Shown here: piece by piece, positions 26,669 to 36,321 of the stretch
Position numbering within the stretch: the stretch's first letter is position 1
Layout of the letters: the number at the start of each line of letters is the position of its first letter
NCBI GenBank assembly: GCA_965196985.1
Contig: CBDALO010000249.1
Span: forward strand, 14,726 to 78,725
DNA length: 64,000 nt
Direction: 5' to 3'
Origin: 2-12-FULL-35-23 sp965196985
GTDB lineage: Bacteria > Pseudomonadota > Gammaproteobacteria > UBA12402
Program-made: the position numbers and the translations under genes
The notes under the pieces: generated by a model
What the model was told of the DNA's origin: nothing
Seen by the model: the letters and a program-made list of their open reading frames with translations, nothing else
Databases searched by the model: none

Positions 26669-27613
26669 CTACCCTCGCGGTTCAAAGGCCATTTCTTCAG
26701 CCATTTGCTTATAGAGTTTACGCTTTGCTTCTGTATCAGCTGGAGGTACAACAACCTGCAAAACAACGTACTGATCACCAGCCGTTTTAGCAGGTAAGCC
26801 CTTGCCTTTTAAACGCAGCTTTTTGCCCGACTGTGAATTAGCCGGCACTGTTAAATTCACTTTACCATTCAAAGTTGGTGCGCTAATTTTCGCGCCTAAG
26901 GCCGCTTCCCAAGGAGCAATGGGCACCGTGGCGTAAATATCCTTTCCTTCAATGCTAAACTGCGGGTGATCCTGAAACTCTACTTCAAGATAAAGGTCAC
27001 CATTAGGCCCACCGCCTAAACCAGGCCCACCTTGACCTGTTAAGCGAATCTGCTGCCCTTGCATAATACCTTTGGGTATTTTGACATTAAGTGTTTTTGG
27101 CTTATTGACTATCTGCCCCTGGGCAGTCACTTCAGGCATCTGCAAAGCGATTTGTCGCGTCGCACCAGAAAAAGCATCTTCTAAACTAATTAGCACCTTG
27201 ACGTGAGCATCTTGACCTTTGGATTTAAAACCACGCCCACTGCTTTGATGATGAAAGCCTCCACCCCTTTGCTGGCCAAATAACTCCTCAAAAAAATCAC
27301 TAAAGTCCTGCTGATTACCTGAAGTAAAGCCATGATGGAAACCGCCTGTTTGTTGTTGTTCCCAACCAGGTGGCGGTGTAAAGTCTTGGCCATTTTTCCA
27401 ATTAGGACCTAAGGTATCATAAGCTTTGCGCTTTTCAGGATCGTTTAGTACCTCGTAAGCCTCTTTGACTTCTTTGAATTTTTCTTCGGCATTAGCTTCT
27501 TGGCTAACGTCAGGATGATATTTACGAGCTAATTTACGATAAGCCCGTTTAATCTCATCTTTCTTTGCATTTTTGCTAACGCCTAACGTTTGATAGTAAT
27601 CTTTAAATTCCAT
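26669..27613 (-). CDS. cbpA: DnaJ-class co-chaperone CbpA
   Basis: 314 residues. J-domain (1-70) with the HPD motif in YHPDVS, a Gly/Phe/Gln-rich linker (about 75-125), then C-terminal substrate-binding domains (LNVKIPKGIMQGQQIRLTGQ) and a dimerisation end. No zinc-finger region, which separates CbpA from DnaJ. Stimulates DnaK ATPase. Its start abuts the usp stop (TAAATG), so the two are translated together. Confidence 0.93.
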   Translation of the reverse strand: MEFKDYYQTLGVSKNAKKDEIKRAYRKLARKYHPDVSQEANAEEKFKEVKEAYEVLNDPEKRKAYDTLGPNWKNGQDFTPPPGWEQQQTGGFHHGFTSGNQQDFSDFFEELFGQQRGGGFHHQSSGRGFKSKGQDAHVKVLISLEDAFSGATRQIALQMPEVTAQGQIVNKPKTLNVKIPKGIMQGQQIRLTGQGGPGLGGGPNGDLYLEVEFQDHPQFSIEGKDIYATVPIAPWEAALGAKISAPTLNGKVNLTVPANSQSGKKLRLKGKGLPAKTAGDQYVVLQVVVPPADTEAKRKLYKQMAEEMAFEPRG

Positions 27614-28045
27614 TTATGATTCATCTTCAATACGAATAGTCAATACATCGCAAGGTGAACTATGGATCACCGCATTGGCAGTTGAACCTAACAGATGCCC
27701 TAAACCATGACGATGGTGCGTACCCACCACAGTTAAGTCAACTTTTTGCTCTTCAGCTACATCGATGATTTCAACTTTAGTAGGACCAAGTAATACATGA
27801 ACATCGCTTTCAGAAATGCCATGTTTTTTAGCAACACCTGCAATCTGTTGTTTAGCTTCATCAACAAGCTGTGTCTCAATATCAGCAGGCGAAATAAACG
27901 CATAACCATAACCAGGTAACGGCTCAACCACGTGAACCAAGCTAAGCTTAGCACCACTATCTTTAGCCAACTCACCAGCTTCCGCAATCAATTTTTCATG
28001 CCCCTCAAGCAAATCAGTTGCCACCAAAATATGTTTATATTTCAT
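27614..28045 (-). CDS. Universal stress protein, UspA family
   Basis: 143 residues from MKYKHILVATDL. The upstream in-frame ATG (28081) lies inside the end of clpB and lacks a ribosome site, whereas AAGGAGAAT sits correctly before 28045. Seen: Rossmann-like strands and GTHHRHGLGHLLGSTA, close to the G-x2-G-x9-G(S/T) nucleotide-binding pattern. Located between clpB and cbpA, so probably heat-shock co-expressed. Confidence 0.9.
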   Translation of the reverse strand: MKYKHILVATDLLEGHEKLIAEAGELAKDSGAKLSLVHVVEPLPGYGYAFISPADIETQLVDEAKQQIAGVAKKHGISESDVHVLLGPTKVEIIDVAEEQKVDLTVVGTHHRHGLGHLLGSTANAVIHSSPCDVLTIRIEDES

Positions 28046-28064
28046 TAGATTCTCCTTGTAATCA

Positions 28065-30635
28065 TTACTTCTCAAAAACAACCTTACTATCTACAAGCTT
28101 CACAACAATTGTGTCACCTGCCATAAACTTACCCGTTAAAATTTCTTGCGCCATTGGATTTTCTATTACTTGTTGAATGGCGCGCTTTAAAGGACGCGCG
28201 CCATAAACCGGGTCAAAACCCACATTAGCCAAATAATCAAATACAGTGGCATCGATTGTAAGGGCTATCTCTTTAGCTTGCAAACGCTTACGGAGTCGAT
28301 CAAGCTGAATCTCAGCAATAGCCTTAATCTGTGATTTTTCTAAGGCGTGGAAAACAACCGTTTCATCAACTCGATTAATAAACTCTGGCCTAAAATGCTG
28401 TGCCACCACCTCCATCACTGCAGTACGCATTTTTTCATAACCTTCGCCCGCCATTTCTTGAATAGCTTGTGAGCCTAAGTTAGAGGTCATCACAATGACC
28501 GTGTTTTTAAAGTCTACCGTTCGTCCTTGACCATCGGTTAAACGACCATCATCAAGCACTTGTAGCAAAATGTTAAAAACGTCAGCGTGAGCCTTTTCCA
28601 CCTCATCAAGCAAAATCAATGAATAAGGACGACGACGCACTAGCTCAGTCAAATAACCACCTTCTTCATAGCCTACATAGCCTGGTGGCGCACCAATCAA
28701 ACGAGCTACAGTATGTTTTTCCATAAACTCTGACATATCAATACGCACCATCGCTTCTTCAGTATCAAAGAGGAATTCAGCAAGTGCTTTGCAAAGCTCA
28801 GTTTTACCAACACCTGTTGGCCCTAAAAACATAAAGGAACCTACTGGACGATTAGGATCACCCAAACCAGCACGGGAGCGACGAATCGCATTGGAAACTG
28901 CATCCACCGCCTCATTCTGGCCAATCACGCGTTGATGTAAAAACTCTTCCATTTGTAATAGCTTTTCTTTTTCACCCTCTAGCATTTTAGAAACGGGAAT
29001 ATGAGTCCAGCGAGAGACCACATCAGCAATCTCTTCATCAGTGACCTTGTTACGCACCAAGGTCATTTCTTTTGATTCAGCCTCATCAGCCATCTGTAGT
29101 TGTTTTTCTAACTCAGGAATTTTACCGTACTGTAGTTCAGACATGCGGCTTAGATCACCTGCACGCCTGGCTGTTTCTAACTCTGCTCTAGCACGTTCCA
29201 AATCCTCTTGTACTTGTTGAGTGCCGTGTAAAGCTGCTTTTTCTGTTTTCCAAACTTCTTCTAAATCACCGTACTCTTTTTCAAGTTCGCGGATATGCTC
29301 TTCAACATCCGCCAACCTTTTTTTTGAAGCTTCATCGCTTTCTTTCTTTATTGCTTCTCGTTCCATTTTGAGTTGAATTAAGCGTCTATCAAGCCGGTCA
29401 AGGGCCTCTGGTTTAGAGTCAATCTCAATCCGGATACGACTTGCGGCCTCATCGATTAAATCAATGGCTTTATCTGGCAATTGGCGGTCAGTGATATAGC
29501 GTTGTGATAACGTTGCAGCAGCAACAATAGCTGGATCAGTGATTTGCACACCATGATGCACCTCATAACGCTCTTTAAGTCCCCGTAGAATTGCAATAGC
29601 ATCTTCTGTTGAAGGCTCATCAACTAGCACTTTTTGAAAGCGTCTCTCAAGCGCCGCATCTTTTTCTATGTATTGCCGGTATTCATCTAATGTTGTTGCA
29701 CCAATACAATGCAATTCGCCACGAGCCAAGGCGGGTTTAAGCATATTTCCCGCATCCATAGCACCTTCAGCTTTGCCAGCACCAACCATGGTATGAATCT
29801 CATCAATAAACAAAACCACCTGCCCCGCCTGCTGAGCTAAGTCTTTTAAGACAGCTTTAAGTCGTTCTTCAAACTCACCACGAAATTTAGCACCCGCAAT
29901 TAGTGCCCCCATATCTAAAGCTAAAACGCGCTTACCCTTTAATCCCTCTGAAACCTCACCATTAACAATACGCTGAGCCAAGCCCTCAACAATTGCCGTT
30001 TTACCGACACCCGGCTCACCTATAAGTACCGGATTATTTTTGGTGCGACGCTGTAACACTTGAATCACACGACGAATAATATCATCACGGCCAATCACTG
30101 GATCCAATTTGTTTTCTTCAGCACGCGCAGTTAAATCAATCGTATATTTTTCTAAAGCTTGGCGTTGCCCTTCTGCATTGGGATCATTCACGTTTTCACC
30201 ACCTCTTACTTTTTCAATCGCTTTTGTTAAACCTTGTTGCGTAATGCCTACCTGCTTCATTAACTTGGCAAGTTCACCTCCTTCTTGCAAAGTGGCCAGC
30301 AAAAATAGCTCACTAGAAATATATTGATCTTTATGTTGTTGTGCCAACTTATCAGTTAAGTTGAGAACTTTATTTAAACTCGCTGAAACACGCACCTCGC
30401 CACTAGCTGATTCAAGTTGAGGCATTGCATCAAGCTTTTTATCTAACTCAACAGTTAGCTGCTGTACATTACCACCAGTTAGGCTTAATAAGTGTCGCGT
30501 AGAGCCTTCATCCTGATTCAGCATCGCACGTAAGAGATGAACAGGCTCGATTTCAGGGTTATCACGCCCAACTGCTAAAGATTGCGCATCAGATAAAGCT
30601 GTTTGGAATTGACTAGTTAGTTTGTCGAATCGCAT
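28065..30635 (-). CDS. clpB: ATP-dependent disaggregase ClpB
   Basis: 856 residues, the standard full length. Hexameric AAA+ chaperone that extracts proteins from aggregates with DnaK. Seen: Clp N-domain (1-150), first AAA module with GEPGVGKTA (about 205) and LFIDEIHTMVG, the coiled-coil middle domain (about 400-525), second module with GPTGVGKTE (about 606) and ILLDEVEKAH, and a C-terminal small domain (GARPLKRAIQQVIENPMAQ). AGGAGTGACTC precedes ATG 30635. First gene of the clpB-usp-cbpA-cbpM operon; 19 bp to usp. Confidence 0.97.
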   Translation of the reverse strand: MRFDKLTSQFQTALSDAQSLAVGRDNPEIEPVHLLRAMLNQDEGSTRHLLSLTGGNVQQLTVELDKKLDAMPQLESASGEVRVSASLNKVLNLTDKLAQQHKDQYISSELFLLATLQEGGELAKLMKQVGITQQGLTKAIEKVRGGENVNDPNAEGQRQALEKYTIDLTARAEENKLDPVIGRDDIIRRVIQVLQRRTKNNPVLIGEPGVGKTAIVEGLAQRIVNGEVSEGLKGKRVLALDMGALIAGAKFRGEFEERLKAVLKDLAQQAGQVVLFIDEIHTMVGAGKAEGAMDAGNMLKPALARGELHCIGATTLDEYRQYIEKDAALERRFQKVLVDEPSTEDAIAILRGLKERYEVHHGVQITDPAIVAAATLSQRYITDRQLPDKAIDLIDEAASRIRIEIDSKPEALDRLDRRLIQLKMEREAIKKESDEASKKRLADVEEHIRELEKEYGDLEEVWKTEKAALHGTQQVQEDLERARAELETARRAGDLSRMSELQYGKIPELEKQLQMADEAESKEMTLVRNKVTDEEIADVVSRWTHIPVSKMLEGEKEKLLQMEEFLHQRVIGQNEAVDAVSNAIRRSRAGLGDPNRPVGSFMFLGPTGVGKTELCKALAEFLFDTEEAMVRIDMSEFMEKHTVARLIGAPPGYVGYEEGGYLTELVRRRPYSLILLDEVEKAHADVFNILLQVLDDGRLTDGQGRTVDFKNTVIVMTSNLGSQAIQEMAGEGYEKMRTAVMEVVAQHFRPEFINRVDETVVFHALEKSQIKAIAEIQLDRLRKRLQAKEIALTIDATVFDYLANVGFDPVYGARPLKRAIQQVIENPMAQEILTGKFMAGDTIVVKLVDSKVVFEK

Positions 30636-30677
30636 GAGTCACTCCTCTTAGAATAGTCCCATAATCAACTGGCTAAC

Positions 30678-30706
30678 TACATAGGTACTGATTGATAAAA
30701 ATCAAG
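30678..30706 (-). promoter_or_regulatory. Candidate heat-shock (sigma-32) promoter of clpB
   Basis: On the minus strand CTTGATT (30700-30706), 14 bp, CCTATGTA (30678-30685), about 40 bp before the clpB start. It resembles the sigma-32 consensus CTTGAA / CCCCATNT with two or three mismatches. Overlaps the 3' end of the upstream gene. Confidence 0.45.
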
Positions 30707-31170
30707 GCCAGTTTAGTATTTGTTTAAATTGACAGTTCGCTGCAGAAAAAGTTTTAACCTTGGTAGGTTGTTGGCAAAGCTTTGCGCTTTTATCTGCTAA
30801 TTCCTGCCAATAAAGTTGCTTTCCTTTAAATATATAAAAGTAACCATAGTGAAAAGCTTGTATCGTAGCAGGTTGATTGACTAACTGATAAACACAAAGT
30901 ACACCAGGTTTAACCTTATCTTTTTCCAGTTGAATCACCCATTCGCGCTTGAGTAAACCGAGCCTTCATAGCCTGAACTTTGACCTGAGAAACTGTTCCC
31001 TTGAGAGAATAAACCCAGTTCTTTTTGGTTAATGTTTTACCTTGAGCAAGTTGCTTTAATATTGTTGAGGAAGGTGCGGGACAAGTCCAGATTCTAGTTG
31101 CAAAACAATTGATCGTTAACAAGACTGCAATTAGCACTACTAGTTTTTTAATCTTAACTCCATAATTCAA
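30702..31170 (-). pseudogene. Small secreted protein gene with a frameshift (DUF3757-like?)
   Basis: Two overlapping minus-strand frames look like halves of one protein. The first half has a signal peptide (KKLVVLIAVLLTINCFA) and WTCPAPSSTILKQ, running to KARFTQAR. The second half continues EWVIQLEKDKVKPGVLCVYQ to FKQILNWP, with further Cys residues. The frame change is at about 30935-30945. The combined product would be about 150 residues, Cys-containing and exported, reminiscent of DUF3757 proteins; that family call is weak. No good ATG exists; TTG 31170, overlapping the mpg end, is the likeliest start. A sequencing error would give the same picture. Confidence 0.5.
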
Positions 31171-31819
31171 TAAAATAATCTCGCCCTTCTTGACTGGCAC
31201 GTTTGGTTAATGGGTTACTCGTACAAGCGGCTACTCTATCATAGTTAATAAAACGATAAAATAAATGCTCATCTCGGCCATCAGGAATACCCAATCGTTT
31301 TGCTTTAATCAACTGACTAGGCGTTAAGCCAACATCATCAATAAAAAAACGTTCCGGATCGAATTGACAACCATCCCAACTAGGGACCTTTAAGCCTAGT
31401 GAGCGACATAATAAAGTTTGTCCTTTGCAGAGCTGACTTTCATTACGCAAGCGATCACCTGGAAGAGGGTTAAGCCTTTGCATTGTTGCGATTGAGTTAA
31501 GGCTACTTTTAGCATCTTGATAAGGATAAGCTGATTTAATTAATACTGCATTACCCTCTCCTTCGCAGCTAACATTGAAGGAGTCACCGCCTCTTGCATA
31601 ATACATGTAAATTGTACCAGCAGGCATAAACAAAGCTTTGCGCTTTTCGGTATACCCCAGTGAAGCATGACTTGCTTTATCAGCAAGGTAATAAGCTTCC
31701 GTTTCAATAATCTCTGCTGACAGCCATTGATTTTGGTATTTAACTCGTAAAATCTTACCAAGCAACTCACGCGCAACAATCTGGGCATCACGAGCAAAAA
31801 AGTCAGCACTTAATATCAA
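31154..31819 (-). CDS. mpg: DNA-3-methyladenine glycosylase (AAG/MPG type)
   Basis: 221 residues. Removes alkylated purines to start base-excision repair. Seen: FFARDAQIVARELLGKIL, AEIIETEAYYLADKASHA with the catalytic Glu, FMPAGTIYMYYARGGD with the DNA-contact Tyr region, NVSCEGEGNAVLIKSA and GPGRL-equivalent LNPLPGDRLRNESQL. Starts by overlapping the SMR gene stop by four bases. Intact. Confidence 0.93.
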   Translation of the reverse strand: MILSADFFARDAQIVARELLGKILRVKYQNQWLSAEIIETEAYYLADKASHASLGYTEKRKALFMPAGTIYMYYARGGDSFNVSCEGEGNAVLIKSAYPYQDAKSSLNSIATMQRLNPLPGDRLRNESQLCKGQTLLCRSLGLKVPSWDGCQFDPERFFIDDVGLTPSQLIKAKRLGIPDGRDEHLFYRFINYDRVAACTSNPLTKRASQEGRDYFIELWS

Positions 31820-32139
31820 TGAGCACCACCAGCCATATTAAGTCCAACAACACCAACGATGATAAAGAAAATAGAACAAGCCTTAACCCATGTCATGGCC
31901 TCATGAAAAAAGAAGACACCAATTACAGAAATAATCAAAGTCCCTAATCCTGCCCAAATAGCATAAGCAATAGTCACATCAAGTTTTTTTAAAGTGATAG
32001 TTAGCAAGACGAAAGCAATTGCGTAAAAAATAAAAATCGCAACGGAAGGCCCCACCTTCGTAAACCCTTCTGAAAGCTTCATTTAAGTTGTACCAAGAGC
32101 CTCAAATAACACAGCAAATAGCAAAGTAATCCAGTGCAT
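31816..32139 (-). pseudogene. SMR-family multidrug transporter with in-frame stop
   Basis: Four-helix small multidrug resistance protein. From ATG 32139 (after AAGGGAAATAT) the frame reads MHWITLLFAVLFEALGTT, then TAA (32083-32085), then without a gap MKLSEGFTKVGPSVAI through the remaining three helices to LNMAGGAH. Comparison with EmrE (AEVIGTTLMKFSEG) shows the stop replaces a Leu, TTA to TAA. The downstream ATG at 32082 could start an 88-residue protein, but it would lack helix 1 and the essential membrane Glu (in FEALG). Confidence 0.85.
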
Positions 32140-32164
32140 ATATTTCCCTTTTAAGGATTAAAAA

Positions 32165-32467
32165 TTAAGCTGCATCACGAAGGTTAATTTCATAGAAAAA
32201 ACCTTTACGTCGCAAACTATCCTGTAAAGCCAACCTTATAAATTGCTTTTCAGAATAGCCTAATAAGTTGGCAAATGCTGCAGCCTTTTGAGGGCTTACC
32301 TCTTTTCTATCATTCTCAAGATCACTTAAATAAGATTGGGTCACGTTAAGTAGTACAGCAAAATCACCCTGCTTAATTTTATCACACAACCTTATAGACC
32401 TAATCGCTTTACCTAAAGTCAGCTCACCACGCATTACTGAAAGTTTCTTTATTGCTTTAGTACTCAT
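32165..32467 (-). CDS. XRE-family antitoxin (HigA-like)
   Basis: 100 residues. Helix-turn-helix KIKQGDFAVLLNVTQSYLSD then LENDRKEVSPQKAAAFANLL, typical of cro/C1-type antitoxins. Its start overlaps the end of the toxin gene by 11 bp. Toxin-first order is usual for higBA systems. It should repress its own promoter. Confidence 0.88.
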   Translation of the reverse strand: MSTKAIKKLSVMRGELTLGKAIRSIRLCDKIKQGDFAVLLNVTQSYLSDLENDRKEVSPQKAAAFANLLGYSEKQFIRLALQDSLRRKGFFYEINLRDAA

Positions 32468-32741
32468 GTTTATTCACCTCTATCACTTCAACCAACTCTA
32501 TTCCACCCGCTGCTTTTTCAATATAAAAAGCTCTATAAGCCTTATTTAGTCTAATTGACCGCTGCCCACGCCTTTTTCCTTTTAGAGGTTCATCATGAAA
32601 CGCGCTAATTTTCCTAGCTTCACGCAACCCCTCTGTTTCAATCAAATCAACCCACAGATAAAGTTTATCGATCACATGAGCTGGTAGTTTTCTTAAGCCC
32701 GCTTCAGCTTTTTTTGTTAATTTAACTATAAAAATATCCAC
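32457..32741 (-). CDS. RelE/HigB-like toxin
   Basis: About 94 residues from GTG 32741 (VDIFIVKLTKKAEAGLRKLP). The further upstream in-frame codons are hydrophobic and unlike the family. Seen: AHVIDKLYLWVDLIETEGL, FHDEPLKGKRRGQRSIRLN, KAYRAFYIE, IELVEVIEVNKHEY, matching ribosome-dependent mRNA interferases of the RelE/ParE fold. Both genes of the pair look intact, unlike yefM-yoeB. Confidence 0.85.
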   Translation of the reverse strand: MDIFIVKLTKKAEAGLRKLPAHVIDKLYLWVDLIETEGLREARKISAFHDEPLKGKRRGQRSIRLNKAYRAFYIEKAAGGIELVEVIEVNKHEY

Positions 32742-32865
32742 AGAAACAATCTTACATAAAAAAAGTGTAATCAACAAGCTTTTATATAATATAGTTGCTA
32801 ATAAAAACTTGCCGCACACTTTAGTAAGCCGGTAAAATGCACCCCTTTTAAACTTAGAGCACCTA

Positions 32866-35800
32866 ATGACTAACTGTTCGCTATTCGCCCCACTTTTACC
32901 AAGCAGTAAACAAACTCATATCCAATGGGGTAACCTGCACGGATGTGCGAAAAGTTTAGCCATTGCTGAAGCCATTAAACAAGCAAATCGCTTTAGCTTA
33001 ATTATCACTCCAGATACGCAAACAGCAATGCAGCTTGAGTATGAGCTACGTTTCTTTCTAGCAAGTGAGCCTTCATTACAACTGCTGTCTTTTCCCGCCT
33101 GGGAGACCCTACCTTATGATGTGTTCTCACCACACCAGGATATTACCTCTATACGCTTAGCCACACTAAGCCAACTACCGCGGCTAACCAAAGGCGTATT
33201 GATTACACCAATTAATACCCTAATGAACCGTATTGCTCCGGCTGACTATCTACAAGGGCATTGCCTGGCAATCAAACCTGGTAATCAACTCAATATCGAA
33301 GCCCTACGTAATAGCCTACAAAACAATGCTTACCGTGCTGTTAGCCAAGTCAGCGAACACGGTGAATACGCTGTTCGCGGTGCTATCGTAGATTTATTTC
33401 CCATGGGAAGCAAAACTCCTTTTAGAATTGAATTATTTGATGATGAAATAGAGAGCATTCGCTCTTTCGACCCAGATAGCCAACGCTCAATCGACAAACT
33501 AAATGCAATCAACCTATTACCCGCAACTGAATTCTCGCTAACCACAGAAGGAATTGAAAAATTTCGTACTAATTGGCGAGCCCACTTCCACGGCAACCCT
33601 GCAAACTGCCCTGTTTACCAAGACGTTAGTAATGGTTTAGCAACCCCTGGCGTTGAGTATTTTATCCCGCTGTTTTTTGATCAGACCAATTGCTTACTTG
33701 ACCATTTACCAAGTGAAACGCTTTTATTTCGTTATCATAATATTCATCAAGCCGCACAAGCTAACTGGCAAGAAATTAATAATCGTCATGAACAACTTGC
33801 TCATGACATTACCCGCCCTATTTTAGCTCCGCAACAAGCCTTTATTAATGTAAGTGATTTATTTCAGCATATTAATCAATTTGAACAAATTGAACTGCAA
33901 ACAGAAGCGCTTAGCAACAAACCTTATCAAGTTAATTTTTCTAGCAGCGAGGCACCTGACGTCAGTGTTAATCACAAGCTCAAGCAACCTTTAACTAAAC
34001 TGGCCACTTACCTTTCAGAAACAGATCACCGAGTACTGTTTTGTGCTGAAACTACTGGACGACGTGAAGCTCTATTGACCCTATTTCAAGGGATTGATCT
34101 AATCCCTCAGCAAGTTGATAGCTGGCAAAGTTTCCTCAATAGCAACGCTAGCTACTGCATCACTACTTACCCTTTGGATAACAGTTTAGTTGATCCTACC
34201 AGTAAGCTAAGCGTAATAGCAGAGCCTCAACTATTCGGTGATCGCGTCCTACAACGACGGCGTCGCAAACAACAACAAACTGATAGTGACGCATTAATTA
34301 AAAGCCTAGCTGAGCTTCGAATTGGTGACCCTGTGGTTCATATTGATAATGGCGTGGGGCGCTATCTTGGCTTACAAGTCATTGAGCTCAATGGTCAAAG
34401 TGATGAATACTTAACTCTAGAGTATGCGGGCTCTAGTAAACTCTATGTCCCCGTCTCTTCACTTCATCTAATCAGTCGCTACACTGGAACTGACACAGAG
34501 CACGCCCCTCTACATCATTTGGGCAGTGACAGCTGGCAGAAAGCCAAGCGCAAAGCCGCTGAAAAAATTCATGACGTTGCTGCCGAATTACTCGAAATTT
34601 ATGCTCGCCGTGCGGCTAACAAGGGCTTCTCTTTTGATGGAGATGAAGGTTATAACAATTTTTCTGAAAGCTTTCCTTTTGAAGAGACCCCTGATCAACA
34701 AACAGCTATTGAAAACGTGATCAGTGACATGCAACTTGAGAAACCAATGGATAGGTTAGTTTGTGGTGACGTTGGTTTTGGTAAGACAGAAGTTGCCTTA
34801 CGAGCTGCCTATATTGCCACAAGCTGTAGCAAACAAACCGTTATGCTAGCTCCCACTACTTTGTTGGCACAGCAACACTACCAAAACTTCAAGGATCGGT
34901 TCGCTGACTGGCCGGTTAACGTTGAAGTACTCTCACGCTTTCGCACTGCAAAGCAGCAAAAAGATGTTATTGAAAAACTTGAAAGTGGCCAAGTTGATAT
35001 TGTTATCGGCACTCATAAACTGCTTAACAAAGCCATCAAGTACGCCAACCTGGGCCTACTCATTATCGATGAAGAACATCGCTTTGGCGTTAAGCAAAAA
35101 GAACAAATAAAATCTTTCCGCGCCAACGTTGATATTTTGACTTTAACTGCTACGCCGATTCCAAGAACCTTAAACATGGCTTTTGCTAACATTCGTGACT
35201 TATCCATTATTGCAACACCGCCAGTTAAGCGGCTAGCTGTGAAAACCTTTGTACAAAAACGTAGTAATGGCATCATTAAAGAAGCCATTCAACGGGAAAT
35301 TTTGCGGGGTGGGCAAGTCTATTTTCTTCATAACAAAGTCGACACTATTAATAAAATTGCTCAAGAACTCGAAGAACTTGTTCCCGAAGCACGAATTGGC
35401 ATTGGCCATGGTCAAATGCATGAACGCGAATTAGAGCAAGTGATGGCTGACTTTTATCACCGTCGTTTCAATGTGCTTATATCTACCACAATCATTGAGT
35501 CAGGTATTGATATCCCTAATGCTAATACCATTATTATTGATCGTGCTGATCATTTTGGCTTAGCACAACTACACCAATTGCGTGGCCGAGTTGGGCGTTC
35601 TCACCATCAAGCTTATGCTTACTTACTCATCCCCGACAAAAAGCTTATTACTCCTGATGCCAATAAACGCTTAGAAGCCATTGCCTCCCTAAAAGATTTA
35701 GGTGTTGGCTTTACTTTAGCTACACACGACTTGGAAATCCGCGGAGCTGGTGAGCTGCTAGGCGATGAACAAAGCGGACATATGCAAGAAATCGGCTTTA

Positions 35801-36321
35801 CACTTTACATGAGTATGTTAGAGCGGGCTGTAAATGCTTTAAAACGTGGTGACAAGATTAACTTAGATGCGCCCGTTGATACTGGCCCTGAGGTCGAGAT
35901 CAAAATAAGCTGCATTATTCCTGAAGATTACCTTGCTGACGTTCATGGTCGTTTAGTCTTATATAAACGAATTGCAACTGCTAAGAACAAAGCTGAGCTT
36001 GATGAACTAAAGGTTGAAATAGTTGATCGCTTTGGTTTACTACCTCAACCCGTTAAAAACTTATTCGCAACAACTGAGCTAAAACTAAAAGCAGCAGAGC
36101 TGGGCATTAAAAAACTGCAAGCAACCAGCAAGGGCGGCAAGCTTTTCTTTACCGAAAACACCAAGGTAGAGCCTGCCACCATTATTAAACTAATCCAAAC
36201 TCATCCCAACCAGTTTAAGCTAGCTGGTTCAGACCGCCTAAACTACTTCCATGTTGAGAAAACAAAACCAACGGAAAAGTTTGCTCAAATTGAAAAGGTG
36301 CTTGAGTTGTTGCGAGGTTAA
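32866..36321 (+). CDS. mfd: Transcription-repair coupling factor Mfd
   Basis: 1151 residues (E. coli 1148). Removes RNA polymerase stalled at lesions and recruits UvrA. Seen: UvrB-like N-terminal module (FPAWETLPYDVFSPHQ), RNA-polymerase-interaction domain (about 480-560, GDPVVHIDNGVGRYLGL), translocase with CGDVGFGKTEVALRAA (about 630), IIDEEHRFG (about 730), LTATPIPRTL and QLRGRVGRS, and the C-terminal TRCF domain. ATG 32866 follows a short intergenic of about 120 bp shared with the divergent toxin-antitoxin pair. After the stop a small hairpin CAACGC-GGA-GCGTTG (36341-36355) lacks a T tract. Confidence 0.97.
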   Translation: MTNCSLFAPLLPSSKQTHIQWGNLHGCAKSLAIAEAIKQANRFSLIITPDTQTAMQLEYELRFFLASEPSLQLLSFPAWETLPYDVFSPHQDITSIRLATLSQLPRLTKGVLITPINTLMNRIAPADYLQGHCLAIKPGNQLNIEALRNSLQNNAYRAVSQVSEHGEYAVRGAIVDLFPMGSKTPFRIELFDDEIESIRSFDPDSQRSIDKLNAINLLPATEFSLTTEGIEKFRTNWRAHFHGNPANCPVYQDVSNGLATPGVEYFIPLFFDQTNCLLDHLPSETLLFRYHNIHQAAQANWQEINNRHEQLAHDITRPILAPQQAFINVSDLFQHINQFEQIELQTEALSNKPYQVNFSSSEAPDVSVNHKLKQPLTKLATYLSETDHRVLFCAETTGRREALLTLFQGIDLIPQQVDSWQSFLNSNASYCITTYPLDNSLVDPTSKLSVIAEPQLFGDRVLQRRRRKQQQTDSDALIKSLAELRIGDPVVHIDNGVGRYLGLQVIELNGQSDEYLTLEYAGSSKLYVPVSSLHLISRYTGTDTEHAPLHHLGSDSWQKAKRKAAEKIHDVAAELLEIYARRAANKGFSFDGDEGYNNFSESFPFEETPDQQTAIENVISDMQLEKPMDRLVCGDVGFGKTEVALRAAYIATSCSKQTVMLAPTTLLAQQHYQNFKDRFADWPVNVEVLSRFRTAKQQKDVIEKLESGQVDIVIGTHKLLNKAIKYANLGLLIIDEEHRFGVKQKEQIKSFRANVDILTLTATPIPRTLNMAFANIRDLSIIATPPVKRLAVKTFVQKRSNGIIKEAIQREILRGGQVYFLHNKVDTINKIAQELEELVPEARIGIGHGQMHERELEQVMADFYHRRFNVLISTTIIESGIDIPNANTIIIDRADHFGLAQLHQLRGRVGRSHHQAYAYLLIPDKKLITPDANKRLEAIASLKDLGVGFTLATHDLEIRGAGELLGDEQSGHMQEIGFTLYMSMLERAVNALKRGDKINLDAPVDTGPEVEIKISCIIPEDYLADVHGRLVLYKRIATAKNKAELDELKVEIVDRFGLLPQPVKNLFATTELKLKAAELGIKKLQATSKGGKLFFTENTKVEPATIIKLIQTHPNQFKLAGSDRLNYFHVEKTKPTEKFAQIEKVLELLRG

